Positions 1 through 8,957 of a stretch of DNA of 26,458 bases are shown here, piece by piece (positions within the stretch are counted from its first letter, which is position 1; every line of letters starts with the position of its first letter). Source of the DNA: CAZWUK01 sp964636685 (lineage in GTDB: Bacteria; Bacillota; Clostridia; Christensenellales; CAG-138); NCBI GenBank assembly GCA_964636685.1, contig CAZWUK010000025.1:1-26458 (forward strand), written 5' to 3'. Position numbers and translations under genes: made by a program. The notes under the pieces were generated by a model, which was not told where the DNA came from, made no database searches, and worked only from the letters and a program-made list of their open reading frames with translations.

Positions 1-1
1 T

Positions 2-1441
2 CTTGCGGGAAACATCGTCAACAGCACCCAGTATGAATTTCGGCAGATCTATCCGGCGGACGGCTATGTGGAGCACGATCCGTTCGATATTCTGGAAACG
101 GAAAAGCAGGCGGCGGCAGACGTTTTGAAGCTTGCCAACGTGCAGGTGGGTGACGTTGCCGCCATCGGCGTCACTAACCCGCGCGAAACCACCATTGTGT
201 GGGATAAAGCCACCGGTCAGCCAGTCTATAACGCGATCGTGTGGCAGTGCCGCCGCACCGCGCCGCTATGCGAAAAGCTGGTGGCAGAGGGCTATTCCGA
301 CCATGTGCAAAAGACTACAGGGCTTTTGATCGATGCGTATTTTTCCGCGACCAAGATCCGCTATATCCTCGACCACATCGATCGCGGGCAGCAGCGCGCT
401 GAAAACGGCGAGCTGCTCTTTGGCACGGTCGATACGTGGCTGATCTGGAATTTGACGGGCGAGCACGTGACGGATTATTCCAACGCCGCGCGCACGATGC
501 TCTTTGACATCCATAAGCTCGACTATGACGAAACCATGCTAAAACGCCTTAATATTCCGCGCTGCATGCTGCCCAAGGTCATGCCCTCCAGCTGTGTTTA
601 CGGCACGGTTCGCCCGCACATGCTGGGGCTGGAAGCGTTGGGCGGCGTACCGATTGCGAGCGCCGCGGGCGATCAGCAGGCCGCGCTGTTCGGACAGGCA
701 TGCTTTGAGACGGGTCAGGCAAAATGCACCTACGGCACGGGCGGTTTTTTGATGATGAACACCGGAAAGGCGCCCATCGAGAGCAAAAACCGCCTGCTCA
801 CCACCATTGCCTGGGGCATTGGGGACGAGGTCTATTATGCCCTGGAGGGCAGTATTTTTAACGCCGGCAGCGCCATCAAATGGCTTAGGGACGATATGGG
901 ACTCATTTCCAGCGCGCGGGAATGCGACACGCTGGCAGAATCCGTTCCCGACGCGGGCGGCGTATACTTTGTTTCCGCCTTCACGGGGCTTGGCGCGCCG
1001 CACTGGGATATGTACGCAAGAGGCGTGTGCGTCGGCATTACGCGCGCCACGACAAGAGCGCACTTTGCCCGCGCCGTGCTCGAGGGGATCGATTACCAGA
1101 TCTGGGATCTTGCCGATACGATGGAAAAGGACAGCGGTCTGCCCATCAGAGAGCTTCGCGTGGACGGCGGCGCATCCGTGTCCAATATGATGATGCAGTT
1201 TCAGAGCAATCTGCTCAATATCCCCGTCAACCGGCCGCGCTGTGTGGAATCGACGGCGCTTGGCGCCTGCTGCCTTGCGGGACTTGCCGTGGGCGTATTC
1301 CGCGATACAAACGATATTGCAAGCCGGTGGAAATCAGAGCGCATCTATCAGCCGAGCATGACGGAGGATGTGCGCCAAAAGAAGCTTGCCGACTGGCACC
1401 GCGCGGTGCGTCGCTCCCTCCAGTGGAGCGATGAAAGCTGA
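2..1441 (+). CDS. glpK: Glycerol kinase, 5' end outside the window
   Basis: FGGY-family kinase that phosphorylates glycerol to sn-glycerol 3-phosphate in the cytoplasm. The reading frame is open from base 2, giving LAGNIVNSTQYEFRQIYP before GYVEHDPFDI, which matches the GlpK segment around Q-EF-Q-(Y/F)P-xGWVEHDP; the gene therefore starts upstream, and the GTG at 68 is not its start. Only the first 20 or so residues, with the N-terminal phosphate-binding loop, are missing. Typical GlpK stretches follow: VDTWLIWNLTGEHVTDYSNA, the YGTGGF glycine turn, EGSIFNAGSAIKWLRDD, FTGLGAPHWD and the C-terminal RVDGGASVSNMMMQFQSN motif. The visible length of about 479 residues fits the roughly 500 of the family. 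It converges on the operon ending at 1528 and shares a terminator with it. Family assignment is secure; substrate is inferred from close motif agreement. Confidence 0.93.
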   Translation, partial: LAGNIVNSTQYEFRQIYPADGYVEHDPFDILETEKQAAADVLKLANVQVGDVAAIGVTNPRETTIVWDKATGQPVYNAIVWQCRRTAPLCEKLVAEGYSDHVQKTTGLLIDAYFSATKIRYILDHIDRGQQRAENGELLFGTVDTWLIWNLTGEHVTDYSNAARTMLFDIHKLDYDETMLKRLNIPRCMLPKVMPSSCVYGTVRPHMLGLEALGGVPIASAAGDQQAALFGQACFETGQAKCTYGTGGFLMMNTGKAPIESKNRLLTTIAWGIGDEVYYALEGSIFNAGSAIKWLRDDMGLISSARECDTLAESVPDAGGVYFVSAFTGLGAPHWDMYARGVCVGITRATTRAHFARAVLEGIDYQIWDLADTMEKDSGLPIRELRVDGGASVSNMMMQFQSNLLNIPVNRPRCVESTALGACCLAGLAVGVFRDTNDIASRWKSERIYQPSMTEDVRQKKLADWHRAVRRSLQWSDES

Positions 1442-1475
1442 AACGCGAAATAGCGCAGACTAAAGCAGATAAAGG

Positions 1476-1510
1476 GGGGCGTCGCCGTTTTGCCGGCGAC
1501 GCCCCTGTTT
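1476..1510 (+). terminator. Rho-independent terminator, probably bidirectional
   Basis: A perfect 12-bp stem (1476-1487 GGGGCGTCGCCG with 1494-1505) closes a 6-nt TTTTGC loop and is followed by TGTTTGTT on the + strand. It begins 34 bp after the glycerol kinase stop and ends 17 bp before the stop of the convergent minus-strand gene. The minus-strand side has only a short TTTATC tail, so it is stronger for glpK but can serve both. Confidence 0.8.
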
Positions 1511-1527
1511 GTTGCAATTCGATCCCC

Positions 1528-3318
1528 TTATTCGTACCAGTCGCCGCTGCCCATGGGGAGCGCTTCGACAAGCGGCTGTTCTGCGTGGGTGCTGCGATAC
1601 CAGTGCAGCGCGCCGTCCTTTTTGGTAAGAACATTGGCTTTTTCCAGCAGCTGCACAAGCTTTTCGGGCAACGCGTCCGCCGGAATCTCGTTTGATCCGG
1701 CGATGTTGTTAAGCTTGTCAATCGCATCCGGCACTTCGTCTGTCACGCGCGGCGAAACAAAGAGCTTCCCTTCGGCAAAATACGCGTCGTACGGATAGCG
1801 GCAGCGGCGCTTTGGCGTCATGGCGGCAACGCACATCATGGGCCCGTCGCAGGGCGCATAGCCTTTCCCCGTCGGACGGTAGATCACGTCAATATTATAG
1901 TAGCAATGGATGTCGGGGACGCCGTCAAACATCGGCAGCGCGATGCTTGCCATGCCGTTTTCATCGGTCACGGCAGAAAGCTGTATCTTTGAAAGCTCCT
2001 GCGGGTCGGTGTTGACGCTCCCGTCGTCATTCCACACGGGCGATGCGCGAAACAGCACCGTTTCTCCGGCAACCGGCGTTTTTCCCGTGGTCAGACGCGC
2101 CGCAAAGGCGTTGATATAGCGCGTCCCGTCGAGTGAAAAGCTGCGCGATAAGCGCAAAGAGCAGGCGGCGGGCAGACCGTTTTTCACTTGGAAGCGATCC
2201 ACGCCGATGACCATATCCTCCTGTCCCAAGGCGCTGTCCCCGCCGCGATGCCCGAAATTCAGCACCGTACCGTCCGAAAGCGCCATCAAAAACGGCTGAT
2301 ACAGGCTCGTTGGCAGCCCGTCGATCTCATACCAGTTTTCGCCAAAGTCCACGCTTGCGGCATAGGGCTTGTTTCTGCGGCTTCCCACGAGCATCCCGTC
2401 CGGCAGCATCACAAGGCTCTCCGGCACAAAGCCGCCCTGTGGATTCTTTTTGGGATCCTCGGGCGCGCCGCGATAGATGCCGTACAGCGTGCCGTTGATG
2501 TAGCGTTCCCCGTCGCGCGTGACAAACTGCCGACCCACAGGCGTTGCCTGTACGTCGCCCGCGATAAACAGCAGCCGCCCGTCCGGGCATTCGGCAACGT
2601 CGTATTCGTGCGCGCCGATCCCCGGCAGCACATAGTGCGGGCCTGTAAAATGCAGCCCGTCGCGGCTTGCCATAAAACAGGTCTGGATCTTTCTGATGTA
2701 GCTTTCGCCTGGCAGCATGGTGTTGCGCGTGGTGCGCTCCTGTGTTCCACCCCACGGCGTGCCGTAGAGACTGAGCAGCAGCAGTATTGTGCCGTCCTTT
2801 AGGATGCGTACGCGCCAAAGATACGGCGCGGTGCCGGTCAAAAGCTCGCCGCAGGGCGTCCACGTCGTGCCGCCGTCGGTGCTCTTTCTGATCTTGATGC
2901 ACGCGCACCAGCCGGTGCCTTCTTCGTTCAGCCGCGGCACATCGTAGCCCAGGATGCTGCCGTCCGGCATGCCGACGTTGCAAAACGAGCCTTCGTCCAG
3001 CGGACAGCGACCCGTTTCCGTAAAGCTTTTGCCGCCGTCGCCGGAAACGCAGTAGACGCGGTAGGAGCGCTCCGTCTCACTGCCGCATTCCACCGAGCAA
3101 TAGGAGACCGGCGCGCCGACGGCTTCGCCCATCTCAAGCTTCGGCGGACGGTAGTGGGGATCGGGCGAGGCGACCGTTTCCTTGAAGGATAGCCCCACCC
3201 GTCCGTCGGCATACGGAAACGCCGTTGTCCACGCGACAAAGCCGGGACGTTTTTTAGGCGTATAGATGGTCAAGCGCTCCCAGCTTTTGGCGGTTGCGCC
3301 ATGGGAAAAGTGCAGCAT
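1528..3318 (-). CDS. Sialidase-fold (BNR/Asp-box) beta-propeller protein, 596 aa
   Basis: Last gene of the minus-strand sugar operon. The N-terminal two thirds carry Asp-box-like repeats typical of sialidase-superfamily six-bladed propellers: SGDGGKSF (about 92-99), STDGGTTW (146-153), SRDGLHF (218-224) and SVDFGENW (322-329). The last 200 residues have no repeat I recognise. No signal peptide or membrane segment is visible, so it should be cytoplasmic. I see no clear FRIP arginine motif as in GH33 sialidases, so activity on sialic acid is not established; it could be another glycosidase, a lyase or a binding protein. The start at 3318 is chosen because AAGGAGGG lies 5 nt upstream; a longer frame to 3351 would run into the preceding gene, which ends 10 bp away at 3329. 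Confidence 0.8.
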   Translation of the reverse strand: MLHFSHGATAKSWERLTIYTPKKRPGFVAWTTAFPYADGRVGLSFKETVASPDPHYRPPKLEMGEAVGAPVSYCSVECGSETERSYRVYCVSGDGGKSFTETGRCPLDEGSFCNVGMPDGSILGYDVPRLNEEGTGWCACIKIRKSTDGGTTWTPCGELLTGTAPYLWRVRILKDGTILLLLSLYGTPWGGTQERTTRNTMLPGESYIRKIQTCFMASRDGLHFTGPHYVLPGIGAHEYDVAECPDGRLLFIAGDVQATPVGRQFVTRDGERYINGTLYGIYRGAPEDPKKNPQGGFVPESLVMLPDGMLVGSRRNKPYAASVDFGENWYEIDGLPTSLYQPFLMALSDGTVLNFGHRGGDSALGQEDMVIGVDRFQVKNGLPAACSLRLSRSFSLDGTRYINAFAARLTTGKTPVAGETVLFRASPVWNDDGSVNTDPQELSKIQLSAVTDENGMASIALPMFDGVPDIHCYYNIDVIYRPTGKGYAPCDGPMMCVAAMTPKRRCRYPYDAYFAEGKLFVSPRVTDEVPDAIDKLNNIAGSNEIPADALPEKLVQLLEKANVLTKKDGALHWYRSTHAEQPLVEALPMGSGDWYE

Positions 3319-3328
3319 AATGCCCTCC

Positions 3329-4471
3329 TTACAGCTCGGATAGTTTGACAAGCCGCTGTTCCTTTTGCGCGATCAGCGCGGCGGTCAACAGCCGGTGGCT
3401 CTCCTTTGCCTCCTCGGGTCGGAAGCCCCCAAACGGGCACGGCAGACCGCGAAGCTCCGTTACGAACGCCGCAAACATTTGCAAAAGCGAATCGGAGAAC
3501 CCGAATTCGAAGATATTTCCCGTGATGGACGGGAAGATCGGCTTTGCGCCGACCACCAGCCGGCTCCACGCCTGCTCGCGACCGTCATTTTTCGTAAAGT
3601 GGATGGCGTTGGGATCGTCGGTGGAGAATTTTGCCGCCATCTTGAGTCCGCTGATCTCGTATTCCACGGAGTTGGTGCAGCCGGGCGCCATGCGCTTCAT
3701 CTCAAAGAGCATGGGAAATTCGTCGCCTGCCGCGTTTTGACCGCCGCACAGCAGCGTCGCGTTGTCCCACGTTTCGCAGGGGACGGGATTCCCTTCCTTG
3801 TCGGGTCTTGTCTTGACCACATTGGAAAGCTGCGCGCTGACCGTGACCGGGTGCAGCCCCAGCCGGAACGGCAGATGCTGCGTATGGATGCCAAGATCGC
3901 CCATGCAGCCGTATTCGCCGTTGGCAGAAAGCTGACGTTTCCAGTTGATCGGCTTGTTGAGATCCATATCCGAGGAGTGCTTGATGGCAAAGCGCGCCTC
4001 CATGATCTGACCGAACGCGCCCTCTTGATACCAGCGCACCATCTGCTGCACGGCGGGATAAAACGGGAATTCGCTCGCGCAGCGTACAAACACCTCCGGG
4101 TGCTCGTCGATCGCCTTTTGGATACCGGCAAACGCGGCAAGATCCATGCCGAACGGCTTCTCACCGATCAGGTGCTTGCCCGCACGGATCACGTCGCAGT
4201 AAACCGTTTCGTGCAGATGATGCGGCACGGCGCAGTAAACCGCCTCGACCTCGGGGTTTTGCAGCATCTCGTGATAATCGCTGTAAAAATACTTGGTGTC
4301 GGGTACTTGCCGGAACCAATTGAGGTTATCGGGGTTCAGATCGCACGCGGCGATAATGGCCGGGCGCGGCAGATCGCCCAACAGGTGCAGCCAGCGGCAG
4401 GATGCGCTTGCAAACTCGCGGCCCATCAGACCGCAGCCGATTACGGCAAATTTTACAGGTTCGTTTTTCAT
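3329..4471 (-). CDS. Gfo/Idh/MocA family NAD(P)-dependent oxidoreductase, 380 aa
   Basis: N-terminal Rossmann domain with AVIGCGLMG (residues 9-17) for dinucleotide binding and the family lysine motif GEKPFG (103-108), followed by the C-terminal alpha/beta substrate domain. Length is normal for the family. Members oxidise or reduce a sugar or inositol hydroxyl at carbon; some relatives (for example GH109) use a transient NAD-dependent oxidation to cleave glycosides, so a glycosidase role is also possible. It starts 3 bp after the aminotransferase stop and ends 10 bp before the propeller gene, so the three genes are almost certainly co-transcribed and probably translationally coupled. A GGAG lies 9 nt before the start, inside the upstream gene. 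Substrate cannot be read from the sequence. Confidence 0.9.
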   Translation of the reverse strand: MKNEPVKFAVIGCGLMGREFASASCRWLHLLGDLPRPAIIAACDLNPDNLNWFRQVPDTKYFYSDYHEMLQNPEVEAVYCAVPHHLHETVYCDVIRAGKHLIGEKPFGMDLAAFAGIQKAIDEHPEVFVRCASEFPFYPAVQQMVRWYQEGAFGQIMEARFAIKHSSDMDLNKPINWKRQLSANGEYGCMGDLGIHTQHLPFRLGLHPVTVSAQLSNVVKTRPDKEGNPVPCETWDNATLLCGGQNAAGDEFPMLFEMKRMAPGCTNSVEYEISGLKMAAKFSTDDPNAIHFTKNDGREQAWSRLVVGAKPIFPSITGNIFEFGFSDSLLQMFAAFVTELRGLPCPFGGFRPEEAKESHRLLTAALIAQKEQRLVKLSEL

Positions 4472-4474
4472 CGC

Positions 4475-6019
4475 TCAATGCTCCATTTCCGTCAGGCAGT
4501 GTTCCATATCCGACAAGAGTTTGTCCGCCATGGTCTTTGTGACAATCAGCGGCAGCTTTGTCAGCGCCACGGGCGGACAGTTGGGCTTGTAGGTCTGCGC
4601 GCTGATGTCCACGCCGTATTCATCAGAAAGCTTTTTGCAAAAGTCCACCGCTTCGTCCACGTTTTCAAAACACAGCGCGCTCATGTGCGCGTCGCCCTCT
4701 GCGCCGGCGCAGATATTGGGGTGCTTTTTGGCAAGGCGCTCGATCCCTTCATGATAGTACGCGCCGGTTTCGGCAATGTGCGCACCGTTTGCCTTGATAA
4801 ATGCCATGGTTATTAAATAAGAAAGACTGGCCAGCTCCTCCTGCCCGTTGGTGACCAGCGCGCCGAACTGGTTGAGCGAATCAAACGCGCCGCTGACCAG
4901 CACCTTGCTTGCCGGATAGTTGCCGCCCGGGAATCCCTTGCCGATGGACACAAAGTCCGGTGTCAAGCCGTATTTTCGGAATAGAAACAATCCGTCGTAC
5001 CACGCGCAGGACTGGATCTCGTCGCACAGCACCGGCGTATCCGACGCACGGCACGCCCGGTACGCAGCCTGCAAAAACGCTTCCTGCTGCCGGATGCCGC
5101 CGTAGTTCATCATGATGATCTCATGCAAAAAGCCTGCCGTCTTATAGGGCGGCTGATTCCATTTTTGCATCGCGTCTGCAAAGGTTTTTTCGTCGCCCAG
5201 CGGTACGCTGACCACGCGGTACAGCCCGTTTTCCTCGGCTTTTTCCAAAAATGCGGGCCACAGTCCGCGCAGCGTTTGCGCAAGCACGGTCGTGCCGTGA
5301 TAGCCTGCGGTGATACCGCCCGCGTTATCCGCCATCACAAAGAATACCGGCGTACGACCCGCGTACTTTGCGGGTTTGCCGTCGATTGCATAAAACCGCG
5401 ACAGCATCATCTTGATGGCGGCTTCTACGGCAAGCGAGCCGGTTTCGAGATTGATGACGCGGTTCATCACGCCGGGTTCTTTTTTCTCGAGCAGGTCTTT
5501 CATGGTTTTTTCATCGTCAACAGACACGCCGTTTGCCGCGGCGATCAGGCTGGCTTCCGTCAGTCTTGTGATATAGCCGCGGGTGTTGTTGTGCGTGGCG
5601 TTGGGAATGCCGAGCATTTTGGCGTTCTCGATGAGCTGATAGCCGGGGAAGCTGTGTCCGAGCGGAATGTGATAATGCTCGCTCTTGCCGGCAAAATACA
5701 GCCGTCCGTCCTCCCCCACGCGGAAGCACCCGAGTCCCGAAAGCGGCGCTGCGCTGCTGTGCTGCGCGGCACGGTAGGAATCCGTGGACGCGCCCTGCTG
5801 CGTATTGGAAAACGCGGGCGTCACCCTGCTTCCGATTTTTTGCATCAGCATCTCCTGCCGCGCTGCAAACGCCTCCGGATAAAACGCCGCCTGTTCCTCC
5901 GCAACGGCAAACAGCACGTTCGGATCCTCGCCGGTCAATGCAACGCGCGCATCGATCACGGCGGCAATATAGTCCTTTCCCACAAGGTCGGTCAGGGAAC
6001 AACAGATGTTTTTCAGCAT
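4475..6019 (-). CDS. Class III PLP-dependent aminotransferase-like protein, 514 aa
   Basis: Fold-type I, class III aminotransferase family. Visible landmarks are NTRGYITRLTEA (about 145-156), an ETGSLAVEAAIKM segment (192-204) in the place of the family's SGSEAVEAAIK, LCDEIQS with the pyridine-nitrogen aspartate at D333, and SIGKGFPGG with the probable Schiff-base lysine K361. At 514 residues it is longer than the usual 420-450, with an extra N-terminal stretch of roughly 80-90 residues. In the usual reaction an amino group is moved between an amino acid and an aldehyde or ketone. Its position between a sugar isomerase and a Gfo/Idh oxidoreductase suggests a sugar-derived carbonyl or amino sugar substrate, which is inference. 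Start at 6019 is preceded by AGGAAAG about 10 nt upstream; 31 bp separate it from the isomerase gene. Confidence 0.85.
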   Translation of the reverse strand: MLKNICCSLTDLVGKDYIAAVIDARVALTGEDPNVLFAVAEEQAAFYPEAFAARQEMLMQKIGSRVTPAFSNTQQGASTDSYRAAQHSSAAPLSGLGCFRVGEDGRLYFAGKSEHYHIPLGHSFPGYQLIENAKMLGIPNATHNNTRGYITRLTEASLIAAANGVSVDDEKTMKDLLEKKEPGVMNRVINLETGSLAVEAAIKMMLSRFYAIDGKPAKYAGRTPVFFVMADNAGGITAGYHGTTVLAQTLRGLWPAFLEKAEENGLYRVVSVPLGDEKTFADAMQKWNQPPYKTAGFLHEIIMMNYGGIRQQEAFLQAAYRACRASDTPVLCDEIQSCAWYDGLFLFRKYGLTPDFVSIGKGFPGGNYPASKVLVSGAFDSLNQFGALVTNGQEELASLSYLITMAFIKANGAHIAETGAYYHEGIERLAKKHPNICAGAEGDAHMSALCFENVDEAVDFCKKLSDEYGVDISAQTYKPNCPPVALTKLPLIVTKTMADKLLSDMEHCLTEMEH

Positions 6020-6050
6020 GCTACTTTCTTTCCTTTCTCAGACAAATCCG

Positions 6051-7448
6051 TCAAACCTCTTTGAGTTCGATGTCCATCAAGCGGCAGAACAGGCGAATCC
6101 GCTCCCGCCAATCGCCCAGCACGATGGTTTCATGGTGCGTTCCGCCGTTTTCCAGCCACTGCTTAACGCAGCTTGTCGTGCCGGATTCTGGCGCAAAAAA
6201 CATATACGGCATGTCGCATTTTTTGAGATCACACTTGTCGAGAATCTCGCCGTGCGCCGCCACCAGCCGGAATTTTTCACCCTCCACATGCACAAGGCTC
6301 ATGACCGTAGCTTTGCCCGGACGCGGCGCAAAGATCGGCGTCGGCGGATTGGACAGCCCGCCTTCATTGAAAACGCGATCCATCAAAAACGGTTTTTTGT
6401 CCTTGCGGCAGGTCGCCCAGTTGCCCTCGCCCGCGTGGCACAGCAAAATGGCGTTGCGCTTGAGATCCATCATGTACATTTCCGAAAAGTTTGACTCGCC
6501 GCACAGCGCGTGCATCGCCGCGCCCATCGCCGCGCAGCTTGCGTCGCCCTCGGCAGCGTAGCCGTAGCCGTCGGCAAGCAGATGGCTTGCTGCAAGCAGC
6601 GGCAATTGCGTATAGCGTCCGTCCGCGCCGAATTCATCAAAGTGGATGGTATACGCGTCATACCCGTTTTGCTCCAGATACTTTTTAATGCCGAGATACA
6701 GCATCACCGCGTAAGCGTGGCGCTCTCTTGGCAGCTTCTCGTCGATGTCAAAGATCGTCTCATCCAGCGCAACGCGCGCGTCAATTTCCTCTTTTGTGAC
6801 CGTTTCACAGCACTTTGTCACCGCGCCGATCGAATCGTACACAAATTCAGGGCCCAGCTTGCGGTAAAACGCCATATCGTCCGTCACCACATCGCCCATG
6901 CCGGGAAGCTTGCCGATGATACCCACGCGCATCCGGCGCATTTTCTGCATGGTCTGTGCCGCCGCGCCAAAGTCGGCGATAAAGGCTTTCAGCGTGCCGT
7001 CCGTTCGGCTTCCGGCAAAGATCGCCAGCGGGATCTTGGCGCGCATCAAGCAGTTTACATTGTCCTGCGAGCCGTGAATACCCTGATTGACGGTCAATTC
7101 CAGCTCCTCAAAATCGTCGCCGACCGTTTCGTCGGGTTGGATCAGCGCCAGCGCCAGCGGCAGGCGGTTGTTCTGCATGGCGCGCACAAGATACTGTCCC
7201 TGCGCGTAGCTCAATAAAAAGATCACGATCCCGTCGAGATGGTCGCGGTTATACTGCTCCGTCAGCGCTTCGGTGTCCTCGCGGGTGAGCGCGATTTTCG
7301 GAAACACAAAGTCCGCCGTATCGGAGAGCCCGTTCAATACCCCCGTCAGATACTTGTGCTGCCGCTCGGTAATGCCGGGAAACAGCGGTTCGTAGGCTTC
7401 GAGCATCAGCGCCAGTACGCCAAGACACGGTTTTTGCTGTGACTGCAT
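6051..7448 (-). CDS. L-arabinose/L-fucose isomerase-like protein, 465 aa
   Basis: Aldose-ketose isomerase of the AraA/FucI structural family, Mn-dependent in characterised members. The AraA metal and catalytic ligands can be traced: YAAEGD (E300), FSEMYMMD (E323, aligning with the F-EMYTYD block of AraA), LLCHAGEG (H338) and GGTHHET (H438/H439). VNQGIHGSQD at about 120-129 takes the place of the AraA NQ-HGGR block. The overall sequence is clearly divergent from true AraA, so I do not give that symbol. The start follows AAGGAGG with 9 nt spacing. It sits 24 bp after an FGGY kinase gene and two genes after an aldolase gene, giving the classical isomerase-kinase-aldolase order of a sugar breakdown route. 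Confidence 0.85.
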   Translation of the reverse strand: MQSQQKPCLGVLALMLEAYEPLFPGITERQHKYLTGVLNGLSDTADFVFPKIALTREDTEALTEQYNRDHLDGIVIFLLSYAQGQYLVRAMQNNRLPLALALIQPDETVGDDFEELELTVNQGIHGSQDNVNCLMRAKIPLAIFAGSRTDGTLKAFIADFGAAAQTMQKMRRMRVGIIGKLPGMGDVVTDDMAFYRKLGPEFVYDSIGAVTKCCETVTKEEIDARVALDETIFDIDEKLPRERHAYAVMLYLGIKKYLEQNGYDAYTIHFDEFGADGRYTQLPLLAASHLLADGYGYAAEGDASCAAMGAAMHALCGESNFSEMYMMDLKRNAILLCHAGEGNWATCRKDKKPFLMDRVFNEGGLSNPPTPIFAPRPGKATVMSLVHVEGEKFRLVAAHGEILDKCDLKKCDMPYMFFAPESGTTSCVKQWLENGGTHHETIVLGDWRERIRLFCRLMDIELKEV

Positions 7449-7472
7449 GATAAAAATCCTCCTTGCCGAAAG

Positions 7473-8957
7473 TCAGTCTCGATAAATGGGCAAAAGCGCT
7501 GTCAAAAGCGCATTGTAGCGGGAAAACGCTTCGCGGCAGGCTTCGTAATGCTCTGGGTTGGGTTCAAAGACAGCGGCGGTTTTTGTGAGCGCTTCGGGAT
7601 ATTCCCCGGACGCGATCAAGCCCGATCCCCAACCGGCAAGCAGCGCGGCGCCTGCCGCCGTTGCTTCCGAGAGCACCGGCGTTTCGATAGTGCGTTCAAT
7701 AATATCCGCCTTGATCCCGCACCACACCGCGCTCTTTGCGCCGCCGCCCAGCGCGACGACCGATGAGGTATCGCACCCCAGCTTGCGGAGCTGCTGCAAA
7801 AACTGCTTGAGCTCAAAGCCCGTCGATTCGAGCAGGGCGCGCACCAGATGCGCCCGTGTTGTGGACAGCCGCAGCCCGAAAAAGCACGCGGCTGCATCCG
7901 GCAGCGTAAAGGGATCGACCGCGCCGGAAAGATACGGCAAAAACGTCACGCCCGCACTGCCCGCCGGTACCTTTTGTGCCAGCTCGTCAAACTGCATAAA
8001 ATCTTCGCCGGGCATGGCAAACTCCCGCCGAAACCATTTGAGCGCCATACCGGCGGTGTTTCCGATCGGCAGATACAAAAACTGCCCCGGCAGTGCGTGA
8101 CGGTAGACCGTCGTATGATGTCCCGCCGGAAAAATGGGGCTTTGCGTCGCCGCAGCCAGCACATGCGCCGTACCGGTGGTTTCCGCGACCACGTTTTTTC
8201 TGCCTGCAATGGCGGCAAGCGCGGCGGCGGTCTGATCCATCGCGCCGGTAAAGACCGGAATGCCGGATTGCAGCCCAAGCAGCGACGCGGCGCTGTTTTG
8301 CAGCACGCCCGCGGGCGCACCCGATCCGGCGATCTCCGGCAGCTTCTTTTTTGAGACGCCGGCAGCGGCAAGCGCTTCTTCCCAATAGCCGCCGGTACGG
8401 ATGTCGAGCCAGCCCGTGCTGGTGGCAAGGCTGTCGTTTGTCAGCGCCCGTCCCGTCAGCACAAAGCGGATGTAATCCTCCAGCAGCAAAAATTTGTCCG
8501 TCTTTTCATAGAGCGCCTGCTGTGTCTGTGAAAATGCGGCAAGCTTTGCAAGCGGCAGTGCGCCGGTGATCTCCGGCAATCCGGTGGTTTCATAGAACCT
8601 CTGGCAGGGCAAAGCCTCGCCGATGCGCTTTGCCGCGTCGGTCGCCCGCGCGTCCAGCCACACCACCGCACGGGTGAGCGGCATACCCGACGCATCCACC
8701 GGCACATACGTCTCGCCCTGCGTGGTAATGCAGATTGCCTTTACGCCATCCCTTTTCGATAGCTGTGCCACGCCCTTTGCCATGGCGGAAAGGTAGGCGC
8801 TTGGGTCTGCTTCTACGCGCACGCCCTCGGTATACAGCGGATATTCGGTCGAGGACAGCGCCACAAGCTCCAGCGTATCGGAAAACAGCGCCGTTTTCAC
8901 CGCGCTGGTTCCAATGTCAAATACCAGAATCCTGTTCGTTTCCCGCATCGGCGTCAC
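7473..8957 (-). CDS. FGGY-family carbohydrate kinase, 494 aa
   Basis: ATP-dependent sugar kinase related to xylulokinase. Residues 11-25 (LVFDIGTSAVKTALF) are the N-terminal phosphate-binding strand-loop-strand; GAMDQTAAAL contains the probable catalytic base D241; VALGGGAKSAVW (401-412) is the adenosine motif. Full length for the family. The start used here is GTG at 8957, which overlaps the aldolase stop as GTGA and has AAGG close upstream, so it is probably translationally coupled; ATG at 8948 (residue 4) is an alternative. It presumably phosphorylates the ketose made by the adjacent isomerase, giving the substrate of the adjacent aldolase; the sugar is unknown. Confidence 0.9.
   Translation of the reverse strand: MTPMRETNRILVFDIGTSAVKTALFSDTLELVALSSTEYPLYTEGVRVEADPSAYLSAMAKGVAQLSKRDGVKAICITTQGETYVPVDASGMPLTRAVVWLDARATDAAKRIGEALPCQRFYETTGLPEITGALPLAKLAAFSQTQQALYEKTDKFLLLEDYIRFVLTGRALTNDSLATSTGWLDIRTGGYWEEALAAAGVSKKKLPEIAGSGAPAGVLQNSAASLLGLQSGIPVFTGAMDQTAAALAAIAGRKNVVAETTGTAHVLAAATQSPIFPAGHHTTVYRHALPGQFLYLPIGNTAGMALKWFRREFAMPGEDFMQFDELAQKVPAGSAGVTFLPYLSGAVDPFTLPDAAACFFGLRLSTTRAHLVRALLESTGFELKQFLQQLRKLGCDTSSVVALGGGAKSAVWCGIKADIIERTIETPVLSEATAAGAALLAGWGSGLIASGEYPEALTKTAAVFEPNPEHYEACREAFSRYNALLTALLPIYRD

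Noticed and set aside
68..1441. GTG at 68 as the start of glycerol kinase
   Set aside because: The frame is open upstream to base 2 and encodes conserved GlpK sequence, so the gene is simply cut by the window edge.
3365..4816. A 483-codon open frame on the plus strand across the Gfo/Idh and aminotransferase genes
   Set aside because: It crosses two well-supported minus-strand genes, and its product is Arg/His/Leu-rich without a recognisable domain.
6051..7448. Naming the isomerase araA and the operon an arabinose operon
   Set aside because: The substrate block diverges from AraA and there is no AraD-type epimerase; the aldolase belongs to another family.
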